Counted from the stretch's first letter, positions 51,076 through 60,491 are shown. The stretch is DNA of 64,000 bases from Streptomyces chattanoogensis (GCF_001294335.1 NZ_LGKG01000090.1:1-64000), one strand, 5' to 3'. The notes: generated by a model from the sequence alone, not told the origin. Program-made: numbers and translations.

Positions 51076-51638
51076 AGAGGGTGTCTCACGTGGCAAGTTT
51101 CGCGAGCTTCTGGTAGCAGATCAGGGCGGTGGCCAGGCCGAGGAAGGCGAGGAAGTGCGAGCCCTTTCGTTCGTATCGGACAGTGAGGCGACGGCAGCCG
51201 AAGAGCCAAGCGATCGACCGGGTTCGGCCCGGTCAGCGATCCCCCCTTTTGGCGCGAACGGAGGCCGCGTCGACGATCGCCGAGGTCCAGTCCACCTCGC
51301 CCCGGGCCCCGAGTTCGTCCAGCACCGCCCGGTGCATCCGACGCCACAGGCCTGCCTCGGTCCATACCGTGAAGCTGCGATGCGCGGTGCGGGCGACGTG
51401 CCGAACGTCGGCGGCAGATGCCGCCAGGCACAGCCGCTGGTCAGCGCGTACACCACTGCCGTGAACACGGTCCGCTCGTCACACGGAGCGGTCCCACCAC
51501 CTTGCGGACGAGCAGCGAACGACAGCAACAACGGGGCGGCCCGCTCCCATAGTTCATCAGGAACCAGACGCTTCGATAGATCAGCGCCCACGACCGGCAT
51601 CGTGCCGCACGAACATCAAGGCACGTGAGACAACCTCT
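51076..51638 (-). mobile_element. Decayed IS5-type insertion sequence with transposase remnant
   Basis: Terminal inverted repeats are AGAGGGTGTCTCACGTG (51076-51092) and the inverse at 51622-51638, 16 of 17 bases matching. Inside, on the minus strand, the transposase starts at 51600 with LVPDELWERAAPLLLSFAAR and TVFTAVVYALTSGCAWRHLP, then changes frame, and its C-terminus YQKLAKLAT ends at 51086. At about 560 bp the element lacks the DDE core, so it is an internally deleted, inactive copy. Confidence 0.8.
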
Positions 51639-52221
51639 AAGCCTTGATTGGTGTGGCCGACCTGGCGGCCTGCTCGATCTTCGCGCAGTAGGCTGCACGG
51701 GCTTGCTCGTCGATCTGCTTTTCGTGTTCGGCGCGCAACCCGGTCCGGCCGTCGAGGCCCTCGCGCAGGATATCGGCGTGCCCGGCATGCCGGATGGACT
51801 CGCCGAGGACATGGACCATGATGGCGAACAGGTTCGTGTCGGCATAAGGCTCCGGCCACCACGGCACGTGGCCGGGGGCGTCGAGGGGAAGCTCGTTGAT
51901 CGTCGCGTCCGAGTGTTCCCACGTGCGCCGGTAGAACCCGATGATCTGATCGCGGGTCTCGTCCTCGGTCGCCCACAGATCGCTGCCGTTGGAGTCCTGC
52001 CACCGGGGCAGCGGTTCCGGGGAAGGGCGGTCGAAGACCTCGCCGAAGTACCTGGCCTCGACGGTGGCCACGTGTTTGAGCAGGCCGAGGAGGTTGGTCC
52101 CGGTCGCCGTCAAAGGTCGGCGGGCGTCGTATTCGGACAAGTCGTCGAGTTTCCAGAGCAGCGCCTTGCGGTCCCGCCGCAGTCTCCCGTGCAGGTTGTC
52201 TTTCGCGAATTCATCGATCAT
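51637..52221 (-). CDS. DinB / mycothiol-transferase-like protein
   Basis: A 194-residue four-helix protein of the DinB (DUF664) family, whose members include mycothiol- and bacillithiol-dependent enzymes. Expected metal ligands are present: His in LLKHVATVEARYFGEVF and two His in HVLGESIRHAGHADILREG. Its stop codon TAG is completed by the first bases of the IS end at 51638, so the natural C-terminus may be altered. It is flanked on both sides by the same IS-type ends (51622-51638 and 52349-52365), so it appears to have been carried in with them. Confidence 0.82.
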   Translation of the reverse strand: MIDEFAKDNLHGRLRRDRKALLWKLDDLSEYDARRPLTATGTNLLGLLKHVATVEARYFGEVFDRPSPEPLPRWQDSNGSDLWATEDETRDQIIGFYRRTWEHSDATINELPLDAPGHVPWWPEPYADTNLFAIMVHVLGESIRHAGHADILREGLDGRTGLRAEHEKQIDEQARAAYCAKIEQAARSATPIKA

Positions 52222-52249
52222 GCGGCATGAGCCTGCCATCGGCTGCTCG

Positions 52250-52365
52250 TGGTCTCAAGATCCCGTACGTGGTCCGCATCGACTGGCAGAGCCGAGGCCG
52301 GGCCGTGGCCGCCGCCCTGACTTGCTACAAGAAGCTCGCGAAACTTGCCACGTGAGACAACCTCT
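52250..52365 (+). mobile_element. Fragment of a second IS5-type element
   Basis: Bases 52313-52365 match, in inverted orientation, the left end of the IS at 51076-51128, including the 17-bp end (52349-52365) and the transposase tail CYKKLAKLAT. The match fades upstream of about 52300. It is the terminus of another, deleted copy. Together with the IS at 51076 it frames the DinB gene. Confidence 0.7.
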
Positions 52366-52406
52366 CAGCGCGCGGTCCCAGGACTTACGAAAAAGGTCGG
52401 GATGGA

Positions 52407-53099
52407 TCATTCCCCGGCTTGATTCCGTATAGCGAGTGGTTCAACGAGCGGTTCAAGGGGCGAGGGTGCAGGTATGTCGCGCCACTCGCCCTCTTTCCGA
52501 TGCTTCAGGAGTGCAGGGAGGGCGACGTACTTACCCGACGAATTCTTGATGTGCACACCTTGCCGTCGGCAACGCAAGGTGCCGTCGAGGATGTCCTCCG
52601 GGAAGACACTCAGCGACTCGCCGATGCGCAATCCGCAGCAGGCCATGAGCCATACTGCCGGCTCCAAGCGAGGTCCAATTTCCTTGGCCACGGCTGAAAT
52701 CTCTCCATAGCTGGGGAGCGCCCTCTCGTCTACTTGCATGAGCTCCTCCACGTGCGCCGCGGTGACCTGGGAGATCGTCTTCTTGCCCAGCTGCGGGGGT
52801 ACGTGCAGGCGCATGATGCGCTCGTACGACTCCTCCGTGCCAGCCGCCATGCTCTTCAGGCCGAGCCAATCGGCCGCATAACGCCGCACCGACACCTTGC
52901 CTGCATCCGGATCGACGTAGAGGCTCTCCTTTTTGTCGTTCTCCATCTTGGTCGCGAAATCCATCGCGTCCTTCTTGCGGTCGAACGACTTCTCGCGCTG
53001 CCGAGCACTACGCCCACCGGGCTCCCGGTACCGCACGAGCCACCGCTTGCCGGGCATGCCTGCACCCTTTTCCAGGACCGTCGCTAAATCCGTACCCAT
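52407..53099 (-). pseudogene. Tyrosine integrase, N-terminal part (interrupted)
   Basis: This fragment has the SAM-like N-terminal and core-binding domains of an actinobacterial element integrase: KRWLVRYREPGGRSARQREK, MENDKKESLYVDPDAGKVSV, VRRYAADWLGLKSMAAGTEE, then the first catalytic arginine in WLMACCGLRIGESLSVFPED. It ends at a stop (52407) about 40 bases before IS-type DNA, missing the HxLR and Tyr boxes found at 50771-51073. The upstream frame is open to 53171; ATG 53099 is a guess. An integrated element probably lay here, but no attachment site or tRNA gene is visible. Confidence 0.8.
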
Positions 53100-53171
53100 C
53101 GATCCGAGCGTTCCGATGGGTCTTCCCTTCGGGGGTGTGTTGTTGTAGCTCGAAATTCCCGGTCGCGCCAA

Positions 53172-54198
53172 ATGTGGGCTGGAGTTGAGGATTCGCTACG
53201 TGGCAACTCGAGCGAGGACCTTGAGGTTGCGTCATGGGATGGGACGCCGAATCTTGCCGTCGAAGCGCTCTGCGGCGTCCATGCGGCTGCAGGGTGTCGG
53301 CGGTGGTGGTGTGGCAGCCGAATATTTCCCGGAGAGGAGCGTGACGATCAGGAGGAGTCACAGGAAGACGTACGGAGAGAAGCTCGCGGTCGGTGCGAGC
53401 GGTGCTCCGCTTCCCGTGTCCGGTCCGGTCATACGACGGCGTGGCTGGGGTTCCTGGCGAAGGGCTCTGACCTGCGTCGGAGTCCCCTTCCGACCTTTCA
53501 CGCGCTTGCCGCTTTGGGCAGCCGAAATTCCTCGGAAGTCCCTCTGGCAGAGCTGAAAGTCCCTGAAAAGTCCCAGAGGAGGGGCGGCCCTGGGCGCGGG
53601 GTGGATAGGTCTGTCGGCGCGATCTCCGCCTGCGCGGAGCGACCGGCACGAATCGGTCCGCGAGCTCGACCGCTGAGGAACATCTCGCCGCGAGAGCGGA
53701 GCGGACCGCCTGCCGAGGGACGAGGTCGGCAGGTACAGCGGAGCTTCCACTGGCCATGCGCTGGAGGCAGCAGCCACCGGCCACCGGCCACGAGTTCGGT
53801 ACCGACCTGGAACAAGGCACACCCCACACCAAGGAAGAGGCAGATGCGATGAGCAAGATCATCACTGCCTTCGCCAAGGGCGACGAAGGCAAAACGGTCC
53901 ACGACGGCGTGGGCGGAAGTCTCGGAGCGTCGTCAGTAGGGCGTGCTGCTGCGCTCGCGCGTGGTGAAGGGGCTGCCCATGAAGGTCCTTGGGTGAATGG
54001 TGAATCAGGGCAGGTCGGGGGCGTTGTCAGTGGGGTACGGCATGATGCGGGTACGAAGGTTTCACGGGGTGATCGCAGGCACCCCGTGAGGTCGCCCGCG
54101 CACAATCCAGCCACGCCTGTGAACGGCACGTCGGCGCCGCTTCGGTGTACGCGTTCGCCCCGCCGGAATCGATCACCGAGCCGCGTCGCCGGCGCCGC
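53172..54198. other. Region without a convincing gene
   Basis: About 1 kb between the broken integrase and the toxin locus. All six frames have open stretches, but none shows recognisable protein motifs or consistent third-position GC. The G+C content is slightly lower and less regular than in the core. It may be decayed remnants of the element that the integrase belonged to. A segment near 53847 could encode a short peptide starting MSKIITAFAKGDEGKT, but I cannot support it as a gene. Confidence 0.5.
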
Positions 54199-54284
54199 GC
54201 CACACGTGGGTGGCAGGCGCACGCCACACCTGGGTGACAAGCGGCGGTCGGGGTGCGATTCACCCCGTGCGACGCCCCTAGGAT
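54199..54284 (+). promoter_or_regulatory. Repeated operator-like motif and -10 box
   Basis: GCCACACGTGGGTGGCA (54199-54215) and GCCACACCTGGGTGACA (54223-54239) are direct repeats 24 bp apart, the first nearly palindromic. Forty bases later TAGGAT (54279-54284) matches the Streptomyces -10 consensus exactly. They precede the NTPase-like gene at 54344 and probably regulate it. A small inverted repeat GGGGTG/CACCCC (54250-54265) lies between. Confidence 0.5.
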
Positions 54285-54343
54285 GAACGGCGTACGGTCA
54301 ACACGACTTGACGGTGCCGGACGGACAGGACAACGGGGAGACA

Positions 54344-56461
54344 ATGACCAGCCCGACCCAGGCCCCAGAACAGACCAAGGCTCATGAGCCCCACCCCTAC
54401 ATCGGGGGGCGCAATGCTGCGCTGCGCGCGCTCACCGCGTGGCGGAGGGAGCGGCCGGGCGCGCCTCGGGTCGTCATCCTGACCGGAAGTCCGGGCACCG
54501 GGTGTTCGCGGCTGCTCATGGGGTTCCTGATGCTCTGCGACCCGGAGTATCGCAAGGGGCTCGAACTGGACGCGCTCGATCCGGCGACCGTGCCTCCGGA
54601 CTTGCCCGCACCCGCGGTGCCCAGCGTCGCCGGGCTGACGGCGGCGCAGACCCTGTGGCTGCTCGCCGATCACTACGAGTTGTCCGCGACCCGCACCGCC
54701 GACATCTTCCCCGAACTCGGTCAACTCCCGTTGTCCGGACGGCCGGTGACGATCGTGGTGCCGGATGTGGATCGAGCCGGTCCGGTGCGGGGGGCGGGTG
54801 AGCCCGCGCACGTGGTGCGGAACGTGCTGAAGCCCCTCGCCGCCGTCGAGTCCATACGCCTTCTCGCCGACGTGCCCCGGGAGCTCGCCGTCGAGCTCGC
54901 CGAGGGCCTGCCGCCCGGCGTGGCCCAGATCATCGACCTCGACGCATCCGAGTGGGCCGACCCCGAAGGGCTTGTGCTACAGGCCGAGGCGCTGCTCGAT
55001 CCCCAATTCGGCGCCCCGGAGCTGCCGTTCACGACCGAGCCCGACGCTCGACGCGCGCTCGCCCAGGCGATCGCCCGGCACGCGGGAGACGGCGCGGGCA
55101 GCCGCCTGACCGTACATCTCGCCGTGCAGTCGATCCTGATGCACCCGGAGGGGTTCGACCCGGCGGATGCGAGCCAACTGCCCGGCAGCGTAGGCGAAGT
55201 GCTCGATCTGCACGCCCAGCGACTTGACACCCACCCCCGCACCCTGCGGCAGATCCTCGCGCCCCTCGCCCTTGCGGAGGGCGACGGCCTGCCCGTGCAC
55301 CTGCTGACCCCGCTCGCCTCCGCCGTCGCCGAGCGGGACATGAGCGAGGACATGGCCCGGGGCATGCTGCTCGTCGCCCCCTTCATCCGCCCCGTCGAGA
55401 GGGACGGCGAAGGCATCCCCGAGGACGAGCGGACACTCCTCGGGTTGCAGCACCCGGGCATCGGCGAGGCCGTTCGGGAAGGCATTCGGGATATTCCGGG
55501 CGCTCAGGCGCGTATCGCCATGGAGCTGCTGGAGGCCGTACCCGATCAGGACTGGGCGAAGGCAGGGGAGTACGTTCGCGATCACATCGCGGGACACACC
55601 CTGGAGGCCGGTTTGCTGCCCCGGCTCCTCACCGACCCCGGCCTGTTCGCCCACGCCGACCCGGTGCGGTTGCGCGCCGCGGTGGAGGCCGTACCTCCGG
55701 AGCAGCTGGACGCACCGGCGCGCACCTATCTGCGTACGGCCCCGCTGCTCACCCGCACCCAGGCACCCGCGATCCTTCGAGCGGCGCTCCTGGAGACCGC
55801 GTTCGTCGAAGACGGACTGCCGGAGTACGCGGCGGTGTTGCGGCGCCTGGTGCCCGAGCTTCCCTGGCACACCCTGTGGAGCGTACCGGTCGCCGGGGCC
55901 GACGCCGTGACCGTCGGCACACTGTCCCCGTCCGTGGCCGCGTCGGACAGCGCCGCGGAGGCTCCTGCGAAGCAGGAGCCTCCGGAGCCGGCCCCGCTCG
56001 CGGTCGCCGTGAGCATGGTGCCTCAAGGAACCCCGGGTTCAAGCCCGTTGAAGGCCGACGATCCCGAGGCCCCCGGCGTGCTGGTGCAGGACCTCGCCAC
56101 CGGCTCCGTCATCGATGCCGACCCGCCCCGGATCCAGCGCCCCTCGGATGACGAGCGCGCCACGGGGCCGCTCGGGTTCAGCCGCGGCGCCGACTATGTA
56201 CGCGTCTGGCGGCGCGGCGAGCAGAAGGGCGACGAGAAGATCGTCACGGCCCTGATCTCCGCCACGCCCTTCACGGGAACCGACCTCTCCCCCGACGGGA
56301 TCCTCCTTGTTGCCACGGAAAGCGGTGTGAAGGCGCTGCAGATCCGCCCGGCGCAGGCCTATGACACGACCGCTCGGCGCTCCGTCCCCGACCCCCGGGC
56401 AGCCGAGCCCGAGCCCGAGCCCGTACAAGCCCCCGGGCCCGATGCCCACCCGACCGCCTGA
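54344..56461 (+). CDS. Large NTPase-like protein with altered P-loop (toxin-locus accessory)
   Basis: A 705-residue protein of the kind often found beside Streptomyces SUKH/deaminase genes. The N-terminus YIGGRNAALRALTAWRRE leads to a P-loop-like VVILTGSPGTGCSRLLMGFL in which the Walker A lysine is Cys54. VTIVVPDVDRAG is a Walker B-like strand. The middle is helical, and the C-terminal 200 residues include a Pro/Glu-rich tail. With Lys lost, ATP hydrolysis is doubtful. GGGGAG stands three bases before ATG 54344. The next gene, 173 bases downstream, is the SUKH-4 fusion, so both may work together. Confidence 0.78.
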   Translation: MTSPTQAPEQTKAHEPHPYIGGRNAALRALTAWRRERPGAPRVVILTGSPGTGCSRLLMGFLMLCDPEYRKGLELDALDPATVPPDLPAPAVPSVAGLTAAQTLWLLADHYELSATRTADIFPELGQLPLSGRPVTIVVPDVDRAGPVRGAGEPAHVVRNVLKPLAAVESIRLLADVPRELAVELAEGLPPGVAQIIDLDASEWADPEGLVLQAEALLDPQFGAPELPFTTEPDARRALAQAIARHAGDGAGSRLTVHLAVQSILMHPEGFDPADASQLPGSVGEVLDLHAQRLDTHPRTLRQILAPLALAEGDGLPVHLLTPLASAVAERDMSEDMARGMLLVAPFIRPVERDGEGIPEDERTLLGLQHPGIGEAVREGIRDIPGAQARIAMELLEAVPDQDWAKAGEYVRDHIAGHTLEAGLLPRLLTDPGLFAHADPVRLRAAVEAVPPEQLDAPARTYLRTAPLLTRTQAPAILRAALLETAFVEDGLPEYAAVLRRLVPELPWHTLWSVPVAGADAVTVGTLSPSVAASDSAAEAPAKQEPPEPAPLAVAVSMVPQGTPGSSPLKADDPEAPGVLVQDLATGSVIDADPPRIQRPSDDERATGPLGFSRGADYVRVWRRGEQKGDEKIVTALISATPFTGTDLSPDGILLVATESGVKALQIRPAQAYDTTARRSVPDPRAAEPEPEPVQAPGPDAHPTA

Positions 56462-56634
56462 CACCCACCCACCGCAGACCGTTAGCCTCAAAGCCTCACA
56501 GGCCCGAAGCCTCTCGAAGGCGCGCGCATCAGAGTGTCTGCACCCGGCCCACTCGGACGAGGACCGCGGAGCGCACCCGGCACCGACCCCGGCCGCACCG
56601 GCCCCGTCCGCCCGACGACTCGAAGGGAGTTCCC

Positions 56635-57951
56635 GTGATCAGCCAGGAGCAGGCGCTCGCGACCGCCGAGGGGTGGCTCAACCCCGAGGGACAGGAGCAC
56701 CGTGAGGTGCGGATGCAGGAGTTCGATCTGGGCTGGGTGGTGTGGGCCGCGGCCCCGCCGATCGAGCGTGACCCGGTCACGGGCAAGCGCCGGCCGCCGG
56801 CCACGATCGGCCACTCCTGCGGTGTGGTCGACCGCCGCACCGGCGAGCTCAGCACCTGGCCGTCCGTGCCGGTCGAGGAGGTCGTGGGGATGTATCGGCA
56901 AAAGCACGGCGGCGGTCAGGAGGCCGCGCCGCCCGCGCAGCCGGCGGTCACGGGCCCCGGCAACACCACGGTCATCACCTACGTCGACCCGCGCACCGGC
57001 GAGGAGACGAGCCTCGCCAAGAACTCCGCCCCCGGTGAGCCGCACTCCGAGTACCAGGCCGTGGTGGAGCTGGACAGCCTCGGCGTCCCCGCGGAGAACG
57101 TGGTCGCGGTCCACACCGACCTCAGCTCCAGCCTGCTCCCCGGCGGGTACCCGGGCGTGCTGCTCGGCCGTCACTACCCCAACGCCCGGTTCTCCTGCAC
57201 GCATGAGTACGGCCTGCGGGGCGAGGAGCGCGCCGAGGCGATCGCCGGGCTGATCCAGCACGTCGAGACGATGCACCAGATCGCGGGACAGCAGCCGCCG
57301 CCCCGGCCTCACCGCGCGCCGGTGCCGACCGACGTCGAGCCGGCCGAGCCGCTCAGCGACGTTGCCCTGGGCCGCGAGCTGGCAGAGGCCTTCGACGCCG
57401 ACGACGTACGTCGCTACGACGCCGACGACATGGCGGGCACCCCGCTCCCCGAGGCCGCCAAGGCCACGCTGACAGGGGCCGGGCTTCCCGACATCCCGTT
57501 CTTCTTCACGGCCGACAACCCGGAGGCGGAGCTTCCGGCGGGCCTGTTCGGCAATGCCGCCGGGCATCTGCGCGAGGTCGGCTCCCAGGCGAGCGCCGAC
57601 TCCCTCGCGTTCCTGGAGGGCCACGTCAGGATCGGCACCGACGGGGTCGCTCTGATCACCGTCCAGTGCGCGGGGTCCGTACTGGAGGGTGAGCCGGTCG
57701 GCCAGCTCTGGGCCGTCACACCGGAAAGCGGCGCGGGCCGCCGCGTCAACGCCTCGGTGTCCGCCTTCGCCCGCTCCCTCGCGCTCCTGCACACCACGCG
57801 CGAGAAGATGACCGCGCTCGACCCGATCATGGCGGGCAGCGCCCTCGCCGACTTCCAGGAGGAGCTCGTCGCCATCGACGCATCGGCCCTGGACGACCCG
57901 AGGAACTGGTGGTCGGTGATCGTCGAGCAGATGTGGCACGGGTTGTTCTGA
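56635..57951 (+). CDS. Imm35-like / degenerate deaminase / SUKH-4 fusion protein
   Basis: A 438-residue three-part protein. Residues 1-95 look like YrhB/Imm35 (ALATAEGWLNPE, then CGVVDRRTGELSTWPSVPVE). Residues about 125-215 resemble a nucleic-acid deaminase: HSE at 137-139 is kept, but the zinc-binding Pro-Cys-x-x-Cys is replaced by LSSSLLPGGYPG (163-174), so it should be inactive. Residues about 245-438 are a SUKH-4 immunity domain (PFFFTADNPEAELPAGLFGN, GQLWAVTPESGAGRRVNASV). It probably neutralises or senses toxins. GTG 56635 has GAAGGGA upstream. Confidence 0.8.
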   Translation: MISQEQALATAEGWLNPEGQEHREVRMQEFDLGWVVWAAAPPIERDPVTGKRRPPATIGHSCGVVDRRTGELSTWPSVPVEEVVGMYRQKHGGGQEAAPPAQPAVTGPGNTTVITYVDPRTGEETSLAKNSAPGEPHSEYQAVVELDSLGVPAENVVAVHTDLSSSLLPGGYPGVLLGRHYPNARFSCTHEYGLRGEERAEAIAGLIQHVETMHQIAGQQPPPRPHRAPVPTDVEPAEPLSDVALGRELAEAFDADDVRRYDADDMAGTPLPEAAKATLTGAGLPDIPFFFTADNPEAELPAGLFGNAAGHLREVGSQASADSLAFLEGHVRIGTDGVALITVQCAGSVLEGEPVGQLWAVTPESGAGRRVNASVSAFARSLALLHTTREKMTALDPIMAGSALADFQEELVAIDASALDDPRNWWSVIVEQMWHGLF

Positions 57952-57966
57952 TCGACCCCGATCGCC

Positions 57967-58218
57967 TTGGAGGCGCGGCGCGTTGCCGACAACGCGCCGC
58001 GTCTCTTCGCGTACGTACGAATTCTGTACGGGCGCTTGAGGCAGCCCACGCCGCGCACCAAGCCGAAAGCGACCGAGGCCGACCGTCCAGCGATCGAAGG
58101 GCTGATGGCCACGCTGCGTCCCGAGGACCTGACCGGCACCAGGCTCACGCCGGGCTTGCGCACACGGATCGACGAGACCTTGCCCGACCCGTCCGAGTTG
58201 CAGGTCGCCCAGGCCTGA
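57967..58218 (+). CDS. Possible small protein
   Basis: An 83-residue frame (APRLFAYVRILYGRLRQPTP, EGLMATLRPEDLTGTRLTPG) directly after the SUKH-4 fusion. It starts with TTG and has no clear ribosome site, but composition is protein-like and the frame ends cleanly before the convergent gene. It could be a genuine small gene or the tail of a lost one. No family recognised. Confidence 0.35.
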   Translation: MEARRVADNAPRLFAYVRILYGRLRQPTPRTKPKATEADRPAIEGLMATLRPEDLTGTRLTPGLRTRIDETLPDPSELQVAQA

Positions 58219-58295
58219 AAAAGGCGCTCCAGACGGGGGTCAACTTCCAGGAGGGGCTCAGGCGTCTTGTCGCACGCCCCTCCGGCTGATCGGTG

Positions 58296-60491
58296 TCACT
58301 CGTTGTGGAGTACGTACGACCAGGCGGGCTGCTCACTGCCCGTCTCGTCGACCTCGGCCAGCGCCCCCAGGACCCAAGAGGTGATCTGCCCTCGCTCGGA
58401 ATGGGCCGGGGGCAGAATACTGCGCGTACGCAGCCCGGTGACCCACAGCGCGACCATGGTGAGGAAATCTTCGAGGCTGTGCGCGGCGGGAAGGCCGGCG
58501 AGGTGGTCCTGGCCCGGCTTCGTGGGAACCCGCAGGACGTGTCCGGTGGGCCCGTCGATGACGAGCTTGCCGCCCATCCATGTGCCGATCTGGAAGAAGG
58601 GCCCGGTTTCGGGGACAGGCTCGATTCCCTCGGGCCAGGAGGGCAGTTCGTCGAGAATTCCCATCTCCCAGTTGCCGTACGGGAACAGCCCCATGGCCCC
58701 TTCGTTCATGTGTGGCAGCCCGAATTCCAGGAGAAGTTCGCGGGTCGCCGCGTGGGTGAGCCGATCCGGGAAATCCTCGACCTCGATGGGATAGATCGCG
58801 TCCTCGCCGAACAGGGTGATGACGTCCTCGGGACTCGGGTCCGGCACGTCGCTCGGACTGCTCGCGCCCGCGTCCGTGTAATCCCAGCTCAGGGGCTGCT
58901 GCCGGGCACCGAAGTCGGAGACGTCCACACCGTCCGCAGGTCGGATGGCGATCAGCCCCAGGTCGCCCCCGAAAACGACGACGTCACCCACGGCCAATGG
59001 GGCGCAAGGCAGTACAAAAGCCTGCTTGCTTCGCCGGGGGGACGACGAACCGAACAGTTCTCGGGCGAGAGCGGGCGAAGCGGAGCCGTCCGTGGGGGAC
59101 GCGGGCCAGGTGAGATCCGCACGATGCTCCTGCGGAATCTCGTCGTTCTCCCAGGGGCCTGCGACACGGTTTCCCGTCTCCGCGTCCCAGATCGAGACAT
59201 ACGGCTGCTGTGCGCCGTCCACCGTCCGCTGCTGCAAACCGGCAATGGCGGGTCGCCCCTGCCAGCGCACCTCCGCCAGTGCGGCGAATCTCCCGGCCCG
59301 CAGATAGTGCGCGTGATAGCCACCCGGCGGCCGCCAATGGGCCCACTTGACCTGCCAGGGCAGTGTCACACAAGAGGAGGCGACCGCTGACGCGAACTCG
59401 AGATCGTCGCGCGAAAGCGCCATCAAGTGCAGCCACGAGGCCCACTCCGTCTGGTGCCGCGGTGTGACTCCCCAGCCCCACAGATGAATCGCGTCGGCGG
59501 CGGCCGTGTTTCCGGGGATGAGGAACGTCATGCTTCGTGCCGCGTCCATGAGCGCCGTTTGCGGCAGATTGGCGATGGCACGTCCGTCCCGCAGAACTTC
59601 GTCGTACGTTCCCGCCTGTACGGCGTGCATGGCGAGCCCAGTGGCCGCGTACAGGCCGACGGCACCGCGCTTGGCCCACCCCTCGGGGTGGTGAAAACCC
59701 GGAGCCGAGCGCATCAGCCAAGCAACCAATTGCCCATTGACACGGGAGAGGTCGGCAGATTCGATTTCCCGACGCAAGGTCTCGGCCAGGCCCTCGTCGA
59801 CAAAGGAAACCCCGAGAGGTCCGAGCCGGAGAATTCCGGACCCTTCCCTCGCGAATTCAGCGAGTTCGTCCTCGGATGCCGCTTCACCGGTCAGCGCGGT
59901 GACAAGTTGGGCCCAGACAGGGATGGGTACGAAGCGGGGCTCGGCCAGTGCCAACGCCCGCACGGCAACGGACTCCGTTACCGCCGGCAGAGGCTCGACG
60001 GCCGCCGCGGACAGCCGAAACACCGCCCTGGGATCCACGCGGGCCGGCAGCAACTCGGGAACGACCTGGACCACCACGGCCAACTTGCCACGTGCCAGCC
60101 ACGGAAGGGTCCGGGTCACCAACCGTTCGGGCTCGTACGACCGCCGTGTCGGCCCGGCACGGTGCGCGTTGACGACCAGCAGCAGCCGCTCCTCGGGCCA
60201 CGAGCCGAGCGCGAAACGCCAGTCGTCCCGCTTGTCCGCGGACAGATCGACTCCGAGCGCCGTGAGGGCCTGCTGCATGACCTGCTCGGCGGTGAGACCG
60301 GTGGCGTCGACGACGACACTGCCGGGCACGTGCTCGTGGATGTCCCGCATGACGGCCGAGGTGTCATGGCCGTCCGCAGGGACAAGAAAGGCCACTTGGC
60401 CGCCGTTCCCACCCTCACGCCACCATGCGCCGACGCGACCGGCGACCTCTTCCTCGGGGATTCCGGGGGTGTCGGCGGTTGGCTCGGGCAT
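58296..60491 (-). CDS. NTPase-like / SUKH-4 fusion protein
   Basis: A 731-residue protein. The N-terminal 250 residues look like a NTPase fold whose P-loop is worn down (VAFLVPADGHDTSAVMRDIH, then SWPEERLLLVVNAHRAG). The middle has WD/beta-propeller-like pieces (YVSIWDAETGNRVAGPW, VVFGGDLGLIAIRPADGVDV). The last 190 residues are a SUKH-4 domain (TRELLLEFGLPHMNEGAMGL, FFQIGTWMGGKLVIDGPTGH). It resembles a merger of the two proteins coded at 54344-57951. GAGGAGG precedes ATG 60491. It lies 58 bases after the small candidate immunity gene and is likely part of the toxin's protection module. Confidence 0.78.
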   Translation of the reverse strand: MPEPTADTPGIPEEEVAGRVGAWWREGGNGGQVAFLVPADGHDTSAVMRDIHEHVPGSVVVDATGLTAEQVMQQALTALGVDLSADKRDDWRFALGSWPEERLLLVVNAHRAGPTRRSYEPERLVTRTLPWLARGKLAVVVQVVPELLPARVDPRAVFRLSAAAVEPLPAVTESVAVRALALAEPRFVPIPVWAQLVTALTGEAASEDELAEFAREGSGILRLGPLGVSFVDEGLAETLRREIESADLSRVNGQLVAWLMRSAPGFHHPEGWAKRGAVGLYAATGLAMHAVQAGTYDEVLRDGRAIANLPQTALMDAARSMTFLIPGNTAAADAIHLWGWGVTPRHQTEWASWLHLMALSRDDLEFASAVASSCVTLPWQVKWAHWRPPGGYHAHYLRAGRFAALAEVRWQGRPAIAGLQQRTVDGAQQPYVSIWDAETGNRVAGPWENDEIPQEHRADLTWPASPTDGSASPALARELFGSSSPRRSKQAFVLPCAPLAVGDVVVFGGDLGLIAIRPADGVDVSDFGARQQPLSWDYTDAGASSPSDVPDPSPEDVITLFGEDAIYPIEVEDFPDRLTHAATRELLLEFGLPHMNEGAMGLFPYGNWEMGILDELPSWPEGIEPVPETGPFFQIGTWMGGKLVIDGPTGHVLRVPTKPGQDHLAGLPAAHSLEDFLTMVALWVTGLRTRSILPPAHSERGQITSWVLGALAEVDETGSEQPAWSYVLHNE

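Noticed and set aside
50866..53171. tRNA gene as an integrase attachment site
   Set aside because: No cloverleaf or tRNA T-loop sequence is visible near either integrase fragment.
53172..53852. A 226-residue plus-strand frame after the integrase
   Set aside because: No ribosome site, no recognisable motif and irregular codon use; other frames in the region are equally open.
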